Below are positions 53,957-62,585 of a DNA stretch of 64,000 nt, piece by piece. The position numbers were made by a program, and so were the translations under genes. The DNA comes from Membranihabitans marinus (GTDB lineage Bacteria; Bacteroidota; Bacteroidia; Chitinophagales; Saprospiraceae), in the NCBI RefSeq assembly GCF_021729155.1, contig NZ_JAJQYA010000001.1, forward strand, positions 310,001-374,000. Reading direction: 5' to 3'. The notes beneath the pieces are model-generated. The model had not been told where the DNA came from, searched no databases, and saw nothing but the letters and a program-made list of their open reading frames with translations. Within the stretch, counting starts at the first letter, position 1. Each line of letters starts with the position of its first letter.

Positions 53957-54796
53957 TTATTTTTTGATTAATTGAAGTTCTGCAACTACAGGTAAATGAT
54001 CGGATGCGTATTTTTCATCAATCACCTTATTGGTATAAGAATTAACTAGATGGTCTGGTTTGAAAAATATAAAATCGATGGCCTTTTCTGGATTGTCTAC
54101 TGGAATGGTTGGTTGACAATTGGGCAAACAACTTCGAGTAAAATATTGATCGAGCAAACTTATGGTTTCACTGTTTTCTTCAACATTAAAGTCACCGGCA
54201 ATAAGGTGATTGCCCGGGATCTTGTCTAGACCTGTCAACATCATCTTGGTTTGAGCTAAATTGTTTTCTTTAAATTTGTAATCCAAGTGAATACTGCCAA
54301 AATAAATTTCATGACCAGCATAATTTACTTTAACTCCTGCATAAACCCTGTCTTCGGCGTTTAATCCCTCCATAGTAGGCAATGGAATGCGCAATGAATC
54401 CAGTATCGGCATTTTACTTAGTACGGCATTGCCATAATAGCCTCCACTATAGTCAAATGCTTTGGCAAAATAATACTCCATGCCGAGTTTGTCGGCCAAG
54501 GCTTTGGCTTGGTGTAAATCTTGGCCAGATCTTATGGTATGTACATCGACTTCTTGTAGGGCGACAAGATCTACATTTTGTTCTCTTATAACCTCGGCAA
54601 TGGCATCAATATCTATAACATTTGGTTTGGAAGGAGGATTGGCGTGATGAATATTATAGGTCATCAATCGCAGGGAAGTAGTATTGTCATTGTTGTCATT
54701 GACAGATGAATCACTGTTTGATTTGGAGCAGCTTATTAAAGAAAATAAGACTAATATTAGGGAATATTTCCGAACGAAATGCACTAAAATTATCAT
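53957..54796 (-). CDS. Endonuclease/exonuclease/phosphatase-family lipoprotein
   Basis: 279 residues. Lipobox LFSLISC with Cys23. EEP fold: RLMTYNIHH (Asn48), LVALQEVD (Glu82), IAGDFNVEENSETI and the closing SDHLPVVAELQL. Members act on nucleic acids, inositol phosphates or sphingomyelin. As a surface or periplasmic lipoprotein, a phosphoesterase (phosphodiester) role is more likely than DNA repair. It converges with the fusion esterase gene, 29 bp apart. The upstream gene starts after a 133-bp gap and is probably separate. Confidence 0.85.
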   Translation of the reverse strand: MIILVHFVRKYSLILVLFSLISCSKSNSDSSVNDNNDNTTSLRLMTYNIHHANPPSKPNVIDIDAIAEVIREQNVDLVALQEVDVHTIRSGQDLHQAKALADKLGMEYYFAKAFDYSGGYYGNAVLSKMPILDSLRIPLPTMEGLNAEDRVYAGVKVNYAGHEIYFGSIHLDYKFKENNLAQTKMMLTGLDKIPGNHLIAGDFNVEENSETISLLDQYFTRSCLPNCQPTIPVDNPEKAIDFIFFKPDHLVNSYTNKVIDEKYASDHLPVVAELQLIKK

Positions 54797-54929
54797 GGTC
54801 GAATTTATATTTTGATACCGTGAATGTAGTGATTCGTCCGCAATATAAAAGGAATGTCAAGCCCAAAGTACAAAAGTTTATATATTGATAATATAACTTT
54901 GATATAAGGATGTCTAATGGTCCAATTAT

Positions 54930-55517
54930 TTAATTTCGTTTGGACTTTTTAGGTGGTTTACATTCTTTGCAAAAATCACTTAAAGCGTTAATCTCATCCA
55001 TTACTTCTAAGTGTAATGCCTTAAGTTTTACTTTGTCTTCCCCTATATTGGTTTCTTTACTGGCCAAAACATGTCTTTGATTGTATTGTCTATTCATCTC
55101 GTCGTATATGGGATGAAAAAAGTCGGTATTCGAAAATAGACCTTTGTTTTCAAACAATTTTTCTCTTAGTTTACGGGCATATAATTCGGCTAGATCAAAA
55201 GAAAAGCGAGAAAAATTGACCAATTGATCTGCCTTTTCTTCATCTGGTGATACGATGTAGGATTCACTAGGGTCAAATGTACAGTCGACTTTTGAATTAA
55301 AATTTTTAGTGAAAATAAATTCTGCACTGGTCATTTCAAATTCGAAGTTGATGCCGATGGCTGAATTAATGGTGTTTTGATTAACATCTCCAATTTTAGT
55401 TTTAGGCGATTGAAAGTCAGAAAACTGCAATTGGTATTCTCCATCCCAATCTATGATGTCTTGACCGATAGATGCTTGTAGCGATAAACAGAGAAGGATA
55501 ACTAATAAATTTTTCAT
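54930..55517 (-). CDS. Secreted DUF922-like protein without the metalloprotease motif
   Basis: 195 residues, signal peptide to about Q19. The overall form (W-DGEYQLQFSDFQ opening, a beta-rich middle, then a helix with ELYARKLREKL at 111-121) resembles the DUF922-type putative metallopeptidases of Bacteroidota, where a His-Glu-x-x-His-Phe-Asp segment precedes ELYARKL. Here that segment reads NFSRFSFD (101-108), so the two zinc His and the Glu are absent. The tail ends CKECKPPKKSKRN. It is therefore likely an inactive homologue with a binding role. This comparison is from memory and untested. Confidence 0.6.
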   Translation of the reverse strand: MKNLLVILLCLSLQASIGQDIIDWDGEYQLQFSDFQSPKTKIGDVNQNTINSAIGINFEFEMTSAEFIFTKNFNSKVDCTFDPSESYIVSPDEEKADQLVNFSRFSFDLAELYARKLREKLFENKGLFSNTDFFHPIYDEMNRQYNQRHVLASKETNIGEDKVKLKALHLEVMDEINALSDFCKECKPPKKSKRN

Positions 55518-55759
55518 TTAAAATCTGTTATAAAATTCATTGAATAGGGCTATTGTCAGCCTAGGCTCGCCCTTAAATCAGCCAGAGGCTTAAGATATAG
55601 AAATATCTTTATTTCCCCTAATGACTGGGCATATGTTTTCTTGTCCTTTATCTTTATTGATTGGATGACAACTATCTTGAACTTTTGGTTTAGGTTAAGA
55701 AGTCAAATGATTAAGTATTGTTTCCATCATTAAGATGGGTTTCGATCCCATGTCGGAGA

Positions 55760-56902
55760 CTATTTATTCTCAAAATCATGCACGGCATACAGTTTTTTCA
55801 TTTGACTTAAAACCACAGAATGAGGGCTGAATTTCATGATGAGTTTCAAAAAGAATTGCCCTGTAGTGCTATGGGCCATTTTTCCGAACCGCCATGAATT
55901 ATTGACTATATAATCTACTTTTTTACGTCGTAGGGTTTCAAATTTTTCGAAAGCTCGCTTGGGGGTTTTATTTTGATTTAAGACATTGCTCATGCAATAA
56001 CTATCTTCTATTCCTTGTCCTGCGCCTTGCCCCATATTGGGAGTCATCGCATGGGCAGCATCGCCGAGTAAGCAAACGGATCCGAGATGCCATGTCGGAA
56101 GTCTTTTAAGGTCAAATAAGTCTCCTCTGATTATTTGGGTCGAGGCTGTGTGTTCTATAATTTGGTTGACAATTGGTGCAAAGTCTTTAAACTGGTTTTG
56201 TAAATCACTCTTCACATAGTTGGGGTCTAATGAAATATCAACGGAGGAGTTGAGTACTGCAAACCAATAGGTTTTTTCAGCGCTTACCTGGGTTATTCCA
56301 AATCGCTTGCCAGGGCCCCATGATTCTCTACCCACATGTCTCAAGTCTGGAGGCAGTGGTATGGGTGAAATGCCCCGCCAACATACTTGTTGAGAATCCC
56401 GCAATGAGGCGGTAGGGAAGAGTTGTTGTCTCACTTTGGAATGAATGCCATCGGCGCCTAACAATACATCTGCTGTATAGGTAGAATCTTGAAATTTGAT
56501 TTCTATTGTACCATTATTGGAGGAATGGCTGGAATAGGTATGACCTAGGTGAACTGTTTCTGGAGGTAAAGCATTATAAAGTATTTGTTGCAATCTTCCT
56601 CTATGGATTCCAATAATTTGATTGCTTACATCATTATTTATGCCGTTTTCAAAATCTTTTAAAGGATGGAGATCTTGGTCGGTTATTTCCATTCGATGAA
56701 GGATGATGCCATGTTCTCTAATGGTATTGCCTAAATGTAATCTATCTAGGATTTTCATAGCATTGGGTTGAAGCATAATGCCAGCACCTACTTCTTTGAG
56801 TTCTTCACTTTGTTCAAATATCTCAGCAGGGATACCTAGTTTACGCAATGCAATGGCTGTTGTTAATCCGGTAATACCGCCTCCGATGATGGCTATTTTC
56901 AT
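55760..56902 (-). CDS. FAD-dependent monooxygenase (aromatic-ring hydroxylase type)
   Basis: 380 residues of group A flavoprotein monooxygenases: FAD motif IGGGITGLTTAIALRKLGI (6-24), the DG fingerprint LLGADGIHSKVRQ, and the second FAD motif LLGDAAHAMTPNMGQGAGQGIEDS. Members hydroxylate aromatic or polyene substrates using NAD(P)H; salicylate-hydroxylase, zeaxanthin-epoxidase and UbiH-like enzymes share this sequence type. No catabolic partner genes are next to it. Its ATG lies 14 bp from the left end of a structured element, so that element may supply its promoter. Confidence 0.88.
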   Translation of the reverse strand: MKIAIIGGGITGLTTAIALRKLGIPAEIFEQSEELKEVGAGIMLQPNAMKILDRLHLGNTIREHGIILHRMEITDQDLHPLKDFENGINNDVSNQIIGIHRGRLQQILYNALPPETVHLGHTYSSHSSNNGTIEIKFQDSTYTADVLLGADGIHSKVRQQLFPTASLRDSQQVCWRGISPIPLPPDLRHVGRESWGPGKRFGITQVSAEKTYWFAVLNSSVDISLDPNYVKSDLQNQFKDFAPIVNQIIEHTASTQIIRGDLFDLKRLPTWHLGSVCLLGDAAHAMTPNMGQGAGQGIEDSYCMSNVLNQNKTPKRAFEKFETLRRKKVDYIVNNSWRFGKMAHSTTGQFFLKLIMKFSPHSVVLSQMKKLYAVHDFENK

Positions 56903-56975
56903 TTGATTAATTTTTATACGAAATACATTTATAATTTATAAGCTCACCCACCCACGACACGGGGGCTTTCCCACC

Positions 56976-57043
56976 CGAAACACGGAGGTTTCGTTTCCCT
57001 CGCCAAAGGTCGATTTACGACCTTTGATTGCTCAAAGAGCAAT
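56976..57043. repeat. Structured repeat, unit 2
   Basis: Hairpin 1: CGAAAC/GTTTCG (56976-56993), loop ACGGAG. Spacer TTTCCCTCGC. Hairpin 2: CAAAGGTCG/CGACCTTTG (57004-57026), loop ATTTA. Hairpin 3: ATTGCTC/GAGCAAT (57027-57043), loop AAA. Same order and loops as units 1 and 3. Confidence 0.75.
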
Positions 57044-57080
57044 TTTGTTCAGTCATAGCCTCGTTAAACGGCCAACCCTC

Positions 57081-57143
57081 CCGTGAGACTGAGCTCACGG
57101 CTCCCTCGCTGAAAGTCGATTTACGACTTTCAATGCTACGCAT
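57081..57143. repeat. Structured repeat, unit 3
   Basis: Hairpin 1: CCGTGAG/CTCACGG (57081-57100), loop ACTGAG. Spacer CTCCCTCGCT. Hairpin 2: GAAAGTCG/CGACTTTC (57111-57131), loop ATTTA. Hairpin 3: ATGC-TAC-GCAT (57133-57143). It lies 37 bp after unit 2. Confidence 0.75.
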
Positions 57144-57413
57144 CCTGCTCAGTTGTCTCGGAATCTTTTCCGTCATTATAAAATGTAATTCGTATTAGTT
57201 GTTTCACTTGAATATTATCCTAGTTATTTAAGTATACGAAATGAATTTTATTTTTACGGTTAAAATGACCGTAAATAATGTGAACCATCATTGATCCCTA
57301 GTGATTTGATGACTAAAGTCTATTTTTAATGTTTTTTCACTGCAGAAGTCAATTATAAATTCATTTTGTATTAAAAGGTTGAAATAGGTTTTTAGCTTCA
57401 TCACTTCGACGTG

Positions 57414-58802
57414 TTATCTTTTGTGTTGATGTATCCAATAGTTTTCAATGTCTTCTAGGCTCATGCCCTTGGTTTCTGGAATCATCTTGTAAAAGAAGAA
57501 AATAGCGACTAGGCAAGAAGCCGCAAAAGTAAAGAAGCCAGTACTCATACCTACTTGCGATACGTAGTATGGAAATAAAAAGGCCGCGCCAAAATTGCTT
57601 GCCCAATTGGCGAAGGTAGCCAATGACATAGCCTGACCTCGAATGTGATTGGGATAAATTTCTCCTAAGAGTACCCAGATGACAGCATTGATGGACAAGG
57701 CCAAACTGGCAATATAAATGCAGAGTAGTACAACGATGAGGATTCCTGAAGATTCTGTACTTGTAAAAAGCCAGCCAATGCCACAAAGAGATAAAAATAC
57801 AGCAGTCATCCCTCCAATGAGTAGGGGTTTGCGTCCCCATTTGTCGATTTTCCACAATGCTATGGCCGTAAATATCAAATTGATAATGCCGATTAAAACC
57901 TGAAATTGAACTGCACTGTCCAATTCAAATCCCGCATTTTCCAATATGGTAGGTCCGTAATAAATCACAATATTGACCCCAGTAAATTGTCCGAATATGG
58001 ATAAGCCAAGGCCAACTAACAAGGCTTTGCGCCATTGAGGGTGAAGTATGGATGATTTAGACTGGTTTTGCTGGTGTTTTTTATCCTCTATAGGAGCAAT
58101 CAATTCGGTATTTAATTTTTTAAATAGGATTTGCGCTTGTTCGACAAATCCATTGTTGAGTAGCCAACGCGGACTTTCTGGAATCCACAATAGTAGAAGG
58201 AAGAATAGACCACTTGGGATGGTTTCTACTAAGAACATTGATCTCCAAATTTCGATATTGATGATTTTTTTCCAAAAGGAATGATGGCTAGTGGCTATAC
58301 CAGGTTGGGCGTCGGCAAGGAGAAGGTAATTGGAAAAATAAGCCAACATAATACCCAATACAATGGACATTTGGTATAATGCCACGAGGCGACCCCTGAT
58401 ATGTGGTGGGGAAATTTCTGAAATATACATGGGTGATAATACCGAAGCCATACCTACTCCTAGTCCTCCGATAATTCGAGCCGCAATGAGAAAGGTGAAA
58501 TTGGGAGGAATGGCTGAAAGTAGGGCAGAAACAAAAAACAATGCCGCAGCTATCAACAATATAGGCTTTCTACCGTGTCGATCACTGAGGCCGCCAGCCA
58601 TAAAGGCTCCAATGATGGCTCCAATTAGGGCCGCACTTCCAAACCAGCCTACCTGTATTTGATTTAGGTTATATTGTTGTTCTACCATGGCAAAGGTGCC
58701 TGAAATAACGGCAGTGTCAAATCCGAATAAAATACCACCTAGGGAAGCTACAAAGCAAATTTGCCATAAATATCTAGGTAGAGTTGAAGATCGACTATTC
58801 AT
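57414..58802 (-). CDS. MFS sugar:H+ symporter (sugar porter family)
   Basis: 462 residues with 12 helices and sugar-porter signatures GFDTAVISGT, GGLSDRHGRKP, SPPHIRGRLVALYQ, PESPRWLL, QFTGVNIVIYYGPTI and PETKGMSLEDIENYW. Similar in type to the symporter at 2917 but clearly a separate paralogue. It overlaps the AGE epimerase gene by 8 bp and is the last gene of the operon that starts at 62139, so it probably imports the sugar released by the upstream glycosidase-like lipoprotein and handed to the epimerase. Confidence 0.93.
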   Translation of the reverse strand: MNSRSSTLPRYLWQICFVASLGGILFGFDTAVISGTFAMVEQQYNLNQIQVGWFGSAALIGAIIGAFMAGGLSDRHGRKPILLIAAALFFVSALLSAIPPNFTFLIAARIIGGLGVGMASVLSPMYISEISPPHIRGRLVALYQMSIVLGIMLAYFSNYLLLADAQPGIATSHHSFWKKIINIEIWRSMFLVETIPSGLFFLLLLWIPESPRWLLNNGFVEQAQILFKKLNTELIAPIEDKKHQQNQSKSSILHPQWRKALLVGLGLSIFGQFTGVNIVIYYGPTILENAGFELDSAVQFQVLIGIINLIFTAIALWKIDKWGRKPLLIGGMTAVFLSLCGIGWLFTSTESSGILIVVLLCIYIASLALSINAVIWVLLGEIYPNHIRGQAMSLATFANWASNFGAAFLFPYYVSQVGMSTGFFTFAASCLVAIFFFYKMIPETKGMSLEDIENYWIHQHKR

Positions 58803-59979
58803 TTTCTATTTTTTCTAATAGGGTAAATATTTGATATAGGCCTCGTGGAACATGAAAACACCCCTTCCATTTCCCTCCTTTAAGGGGGAGTAATACTTCT
58901 CCGCGACGATTGAGATAGCCAAACCATTCTCCATGTTGAGGATCCGGGAAATGGTTTTGAGAATAGTTGTGTAGTTTTAGAAAATGATTCCGCATTTCGG
59001 GATGGCCGGATAATTGATATCCTTTTAAACTAGCCACCATAGCTTCCAAGTGAACCCACCACAGTTTTTGGTCCCATTCTAATTGTTGTGGAGGTCTGCC
59101 TAAGATGTCTAGAAAATAATACAAACCTCCGTACTTATTATCCCAACCCAATTCTAGGGTTTTCAAACTAATGGAAACGGTTTGTTGTATTAAATTGGAG
59201 TTTTTCCTTCTTTGACCGATGTCCATCATAAACCACATGGCTTCTAATACATGGCCTGGATTAAATAGCCGCCCTTCAAAACTATCTGAAAAATCTCCAG
59301 TATCGGTTACATTTTCAATAATGGTTTGAAATTTGGGTTTATAAAATACCTCCATTACTTCGTGGACAGCATGGTCTAAAGTTTTTTCCACCAAGTCAGG
59401 ATCCAATACGGATTCCATTTCTAATACGAGATTGCTTAAAATCATGGGCAGGGCAAAGCTCTTTAAATTCCGTGTATTGGGGTAGATTTTCGAATAAATG
59501 CCTTTGGGATTATTCTGGCGTATAAGTATGTTGTTGAAGGTTTGTTGTGCTATGTCGCTGTATTCTTGATCTCCAGTGGCCGAGTAGAGTTGACTAAAGG
59601 CCATAGCGGCGAAACAGTCAGAGAATATATTGTAGGGTTGGGTTAAGGGCTGGCCTTGACGATTGAGGGAAAAGTACCAATTGCCTTTTGGGTCTCTGCC
59701 ATTTTGAATTAAAAACTGAGCGCCGTGTAGGGCAGTAGACAACCATTCTTCACGAGCTTCGTAGTCATTGTATAGCTTAGCAAAAGTCCATACTTGGCGA
59801 CACTGCAGCCAGATAAATTTGTCGGTATCGAACACTTCACCATCTGTATCTAGGCAGGTAAAATATCCACCATGTGCGCGATCTATGGAGTGCTCTAACC
59901 AGAATGGTAAGACGTTATCGAATAATTGATTTTTATATAAAATCTTAAGGTCGGTAAGGGATTGTTCTGTTGTCGACAT
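58795..59979 (-). CDS. AGE-family sugar 2-epimerase
   Basis: 394 residues, the usual length for N-acylglucosamine 2-epimerase-type (alpha/alpha)6 barrels. Typical segments: DRAHGGYFTCLDTDGEVFDTDKFIWLQCRQVWTFAKLY near the N-terminus, LFNPGHVLEAMWFMMDIG with the conserved His in the middle, and QKLWWVHLEAMVASLKGY near 310. Members epimerise GlcNAc/ManNAc, cellobiose or mannose/glucose at C2; which applies here cannot be said. Cytoplasmic. The gene starts 18 bp after the glycosidase-like lipoprotein gene and overlaps the symporter gene. Confidence 0.88.
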   Translation of the reverse strand: MSTTEQSLTDLKILYKNQLFDNVLPFWLEHSIDRAHGGYFTCLDTDGEVFDTDKFIWLQCRQVWTFAKLYNDYEAREEWLSTALHGAQFLIQNGRDPKGNWYFSLNRQGQPLTQPYNIFSDCFAAMAFSQLYSATGDQEYSDIAQQTFNNILIRQNNPKGIYSKIYPNTRNLKSFALPMILSNLVLEMESVLDPDLVEKTLDHAVHEVMEVFYKPKFQTIIENVTDTGDFSDSFEGRLFNPGHVLEAMWFMMDIGQRRKNSNLIQQTVSISLKTLELGWDNKYGGLYYFLDILGRPPQQLEWDQKLWWVHLEAMVASLKGYQLSGHPEMRNHFLKLHNYSQNHFPDPQHGEWFGYLNRRGEVLLPLKGGKWKGCFHVPRGLYQIFTLLEKIENE

Positions 59980-59997
59980 ATTGAATAAAGGTTTAGA

Positions 59998-62139
59998 TTA
60001 ATCGTTTAACATTTGTTTTTTCAAGTCGGGATAATGCTGGGCAATATCCGAATTTTGAGTGAGATCCCAAATGGATGTTTTTAATTCGCGCAAGGCCATG
60101 ATGCTGGTAATCCAACCCTGGGTCCATCCCGTTTCTATAGCCCAGGCTCCCCAACCGTGGTCAGCGTTTGAGCCCCAATGTTCGAATCTTTCAAAATCAA
60201 AGGCTCTCATCCAACCTCCATCGAGTTCGGGATGATGGGGAGATCTAACTTGGGCACGACATAGAAAATCTGCCAATCGATCCGTAGCATCTATAATATT
60301 TGAATCATTGGTGGTATAGGCTGCTTCATGGAGACCGAGGAAGGCAAAATTTGTAGTGTATAATAGGTCACTGACAGGGTCTCCATTTCTCGCTATAAGG
60401 GAAGCTTCATTGGTTCCATAGTCGTCATTGGATTGTGGGGGTGGATACTTACCCATTTTTAATTCGCCTAATTCTTCTCGAATTGCACCACAAGAGTCTT
60501 GCAGTTTGAGGAAGTCATTGACTACACGGAGCAACATTTTTTTGTTTTCATCGGTATTTTCTACTCTGACCAACCATGCCAAAGGGAGGATGATTCTTGC
60601 TCGTTCTTGCGCCAAACCATTGGTCCAAGTCCAACCGTGGGGATATTTTTCCATCATTGTCAGAATACCTCGTTTGGCCGTTTGGAGGAAAATCTCATCT
60701 CCAGTTTTGTCATAAGCCCAAAGGTAGCAAGCCCAAAGATAGGCTTCAAAATGTGGAGAGTAGTTTTCAATTTCTCGATCGCGATAATATTGCCAACCAT
60801 TGATTCCTAAGTCTCCTTCATTGATGCGGCTTCCTCTAAATCCCTTCTTCCCAGTAGTGCGAAGGCAGGCTAGAATAGATTTCATTAGCAATTCGTCCCA
60901 TTCATTGTTTTGCGTAAGTGCGGCAGAGGTGATGGCAGCCAAAATAAACCGTGCATTGTCGTCTCCATAGCTGGCTTTAAACCAAGCATAGTTGCTTATC
61001 CCCCATGGAAGGAGGCCATAGGCACCATGTTGAGGATCGGCATATCCTTTGGTGATGGCTGAAGAATGGAATAAATAATAATCGAGCAAATTTTTCGATG
61101 TCGACAAATATTCGGCATTGTCAAGTAGTTGTCCCGCCGAAGCAAAAGCCATAGCAGTTTCGCTTACACAATCACCGCGAATGGCAATGCCAATGGGTTG
61201 ACTACCGGATTCATCTATGGAGGAAAAAATACATTCAAATACTCCTTTTGATCCATCTCCGTATGGAATATTTTCATTCCAAGAAAGATGTTGACTTTTG
61301 TTGTCCCATATTTTTTGCAATTTTTCATCATAATTATCCGGTACTAGCATACGGGCTTCTCTGTACCAGTTGATGGCCCGTTGTACACTGTTGAGCGCTA
61401 CATCTTGGGGTAAAACTTTTTCTTTGCGAAAGGATGGTGCGACAGTAGCTGTCCACTCTAGAGGGGAAATTGATGCATTTGGCAATAAATGACTAAGTAT
61501 TGAGTGCCAGATTTTGGCCCATTCTCGCTGAGGAGCATATCTGCCGGATATAAATTGGCTCAAATTGGTAGTAGATATATAGACAGGAAGGTCTTCCCAT
61601 TGAAATAAAAGAGGATGATTTTCTTCTGGTAAGCCGTATATAGCATGATCAAATCCGGCTACTTTTGCAGCTACAATAAGAGGTCGTTCGGCATTTACAG
61701 GAATAAAATGTAGGCCGTTAAGACTTAAAATCTGCAGACTATCTGCTGATTTTATGAAATTTCCATCGCGGATAATGGCGCGTTGATTTCCGGCTTTTAC
61801 GGTTGAATCCAAGGTTAGGTCTGGTATAATGGAGGGAAATTCAATAAAGGCTCTTATGTTTCTATTTTTAAGCTTAGTATAAAAATCTTGATTCAAGACT
61901 TCTCTTTGGTCTGGATAGGCCGTCGACAAGATGATTAAAGCCTCATTTTCTTTTGCCTGATCTAGGGCTTCGATTGGGCTATTATATATTTTGTAATTTA
62001 TTTGTTCTTGATCTTTAAGGATTTGAGTTAGGTCGTTGTTAGGGTTTCCAGAAATATGTAAAATGTTTTCCTGCTGACAAGAAATCATTGTTGTTATAAA
62101 TGTTAAAAAGAGGGAGAGTTGAAATGAGTTTTTTTTCAT
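59998..62139 (-). CDS. Large lipoprotein with a six-hairpin glycosidase-like domain
   Basis: 713 residues. Lipobox ITTMISC, then an N-terminal alpha/beta part (about 27-225) reading HISGNPNNDLTQILKDQEQINYKIY..., which looks like a class-I glutamine-amidotransferase/ThuA-like fold. The C-terminal two thirds (about 240-700) is helical with repeated aromatic motifs (WYREARML, DPQHGAYGLLPWGISNYAWFKASYGDD, HFEAYLWACYLWAYDKTGD, WGSNADHGWGAWAIETGWTQGWI), suggesting an (alpha/alpha)6 glycosidase or lyase. I cannot name a family. It is the first gene of the operon with the epimerase and symporter, which supports a sugar-releasing role outside the cytoplasm. Confidence 0.65.
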   Translation of the reverse strand: MKKNSFQLSLFLTFITTMISCQQENILHISGNPNNDLTQILKDQEQINYKIYNSPIEALDQAKENEALIILSTAYPDQREVLNQDFYTKLKNRNIRAFIEFPSIIPDLTLDSTVKAGNQRAIIRDGNFIKSADSLQILSLNGLHFIPVNAERPLIVAAKVAGFDHAIYGLPEENHPLLFQWEDLPVYISTTNLSQFISGRYAPQREWAKIWHSILSHLLPNASISPLEWTATVAPSFRKEKVLPQDVALNSVQRAINWYREARMLVPDNYDEKLQKIWDNKSQHLSWNENIPYGDGSKGVFECIFSSIDESGSQPIGIAIRGDCVSETAMAFASAGQLLDNAEYLSTSKNLLDYYLFHSSAITKGYADPQHGAYGLLPWGISNYAWFKASYGDDNARFILAAITSAALTQNNEWDELLMKSILACLRTTGKKGFRGSRINEGDLGINGWQYYRDREIENYSPHFEAYLWACYLWAYDKTGDEIFLQTAKRGILTMMEKYPHGWTWTNGLAQERARIILPLAWLVRVENTDENKKMLLRVVNDFLKLQDSCGAIREELGELKMGKYPPPQSNDDYGTNEASLIARNGDPVSDLLYTTNFAFLGLHEAAYTTNDSNIIDATDRLADFLCRAQVRSPHHPELDGGWMRAFDFERFEHWGSNADHGWGAWAIETGWTQGWITSIMALRELKTSIWDLTQNSDIAQHYPDLKKQMLND

Positions 62140-62585
62140 GATTAAAATTTATTGGACATATGAGTAATATATGAAATATTATTGAGTGTTAGACAGTTGC
62201 GTCGAATTTCATCTAGGTGGTGGCAAGAGGGAGTTGTTTACTTAATTCGTTTGTTTATGTTTTTATTAAAATGTAATTTAATTGTTACAAAATATAAATT
62301 TTATCTCGAATTAAATGTGAAAGTTTGTTTATTTTTGTACTTTTGTATTTAAAATTATGTCAAAAAAACAAATATAAATAATTATATATTTTAAATGACA
62401 TAAAAATATTAACTCGATTACATATATTTATCTCGTCGATTTATAAATGTGTATACATTAGGGTTATTTTTAATGCGTTGTAGCTTAAATTGATTCTTTG
62501 TGTAGGACTAGTAGTAAATCTTTGATTTAGGCATATGCCTTCGATTCGCCCCAAAAAATAATTTAGAAATTTTAAAAATTGAATT
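62140..62585. other. 446-bp divergent intergenic region
   Basis: Very AT-rich, no gene seen. It must hold the promoters of the glycosidase operon (minus) and the surface-protein gene (plus). A TAnnTTTG-type box TACTTTTG occurs near 62338-62345 but lacks a TTTG at the right distance and lies about 240 bp before the start codon. Confidence 0.4.

Larger units (their letters stand above)
56916..57197. mobile_element. Inverted-repeat element carrying two structured units (long form)
   Basis: Left end ATACGAAATACATTTATAA (56916-56934) and right end AAATGTAATTCGTAT (to 57196) are inverted repeats with one mismatch in the first 15 bp. The right 36 bp are identical to those of the element at 49352-49513. 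The interior is GC-rich, non-coding, and consists mostly of hairpins (units 2 and 3). No transposase is present, so it would need one in trans. Confidence 0.7.
56903..57413. other. 511-bp intergenic region holding a structured repeat element
   Basis: Contains the inverted-repeat element 56916-57197 with two tandem structured units, and 216 bp of AT-rich sequence to the stop of the symporter gene. No protein gene is seen. GC content of the element is visibly higher than its flanks. Confidence 0.6.

Noticed and set aside
55591-55610. Hairpin AAGATAT/ATATCTT upstream of the DUF922-like gene region
   Set aside because: AT-only stem of seven pairs is expected by chance in this composition.
62338-62345. 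TACTTTTG, a -7-like box before the surface-protein gene
   Set aside because: No TTTG at 19-21 bp upstream and too far from the start codon.
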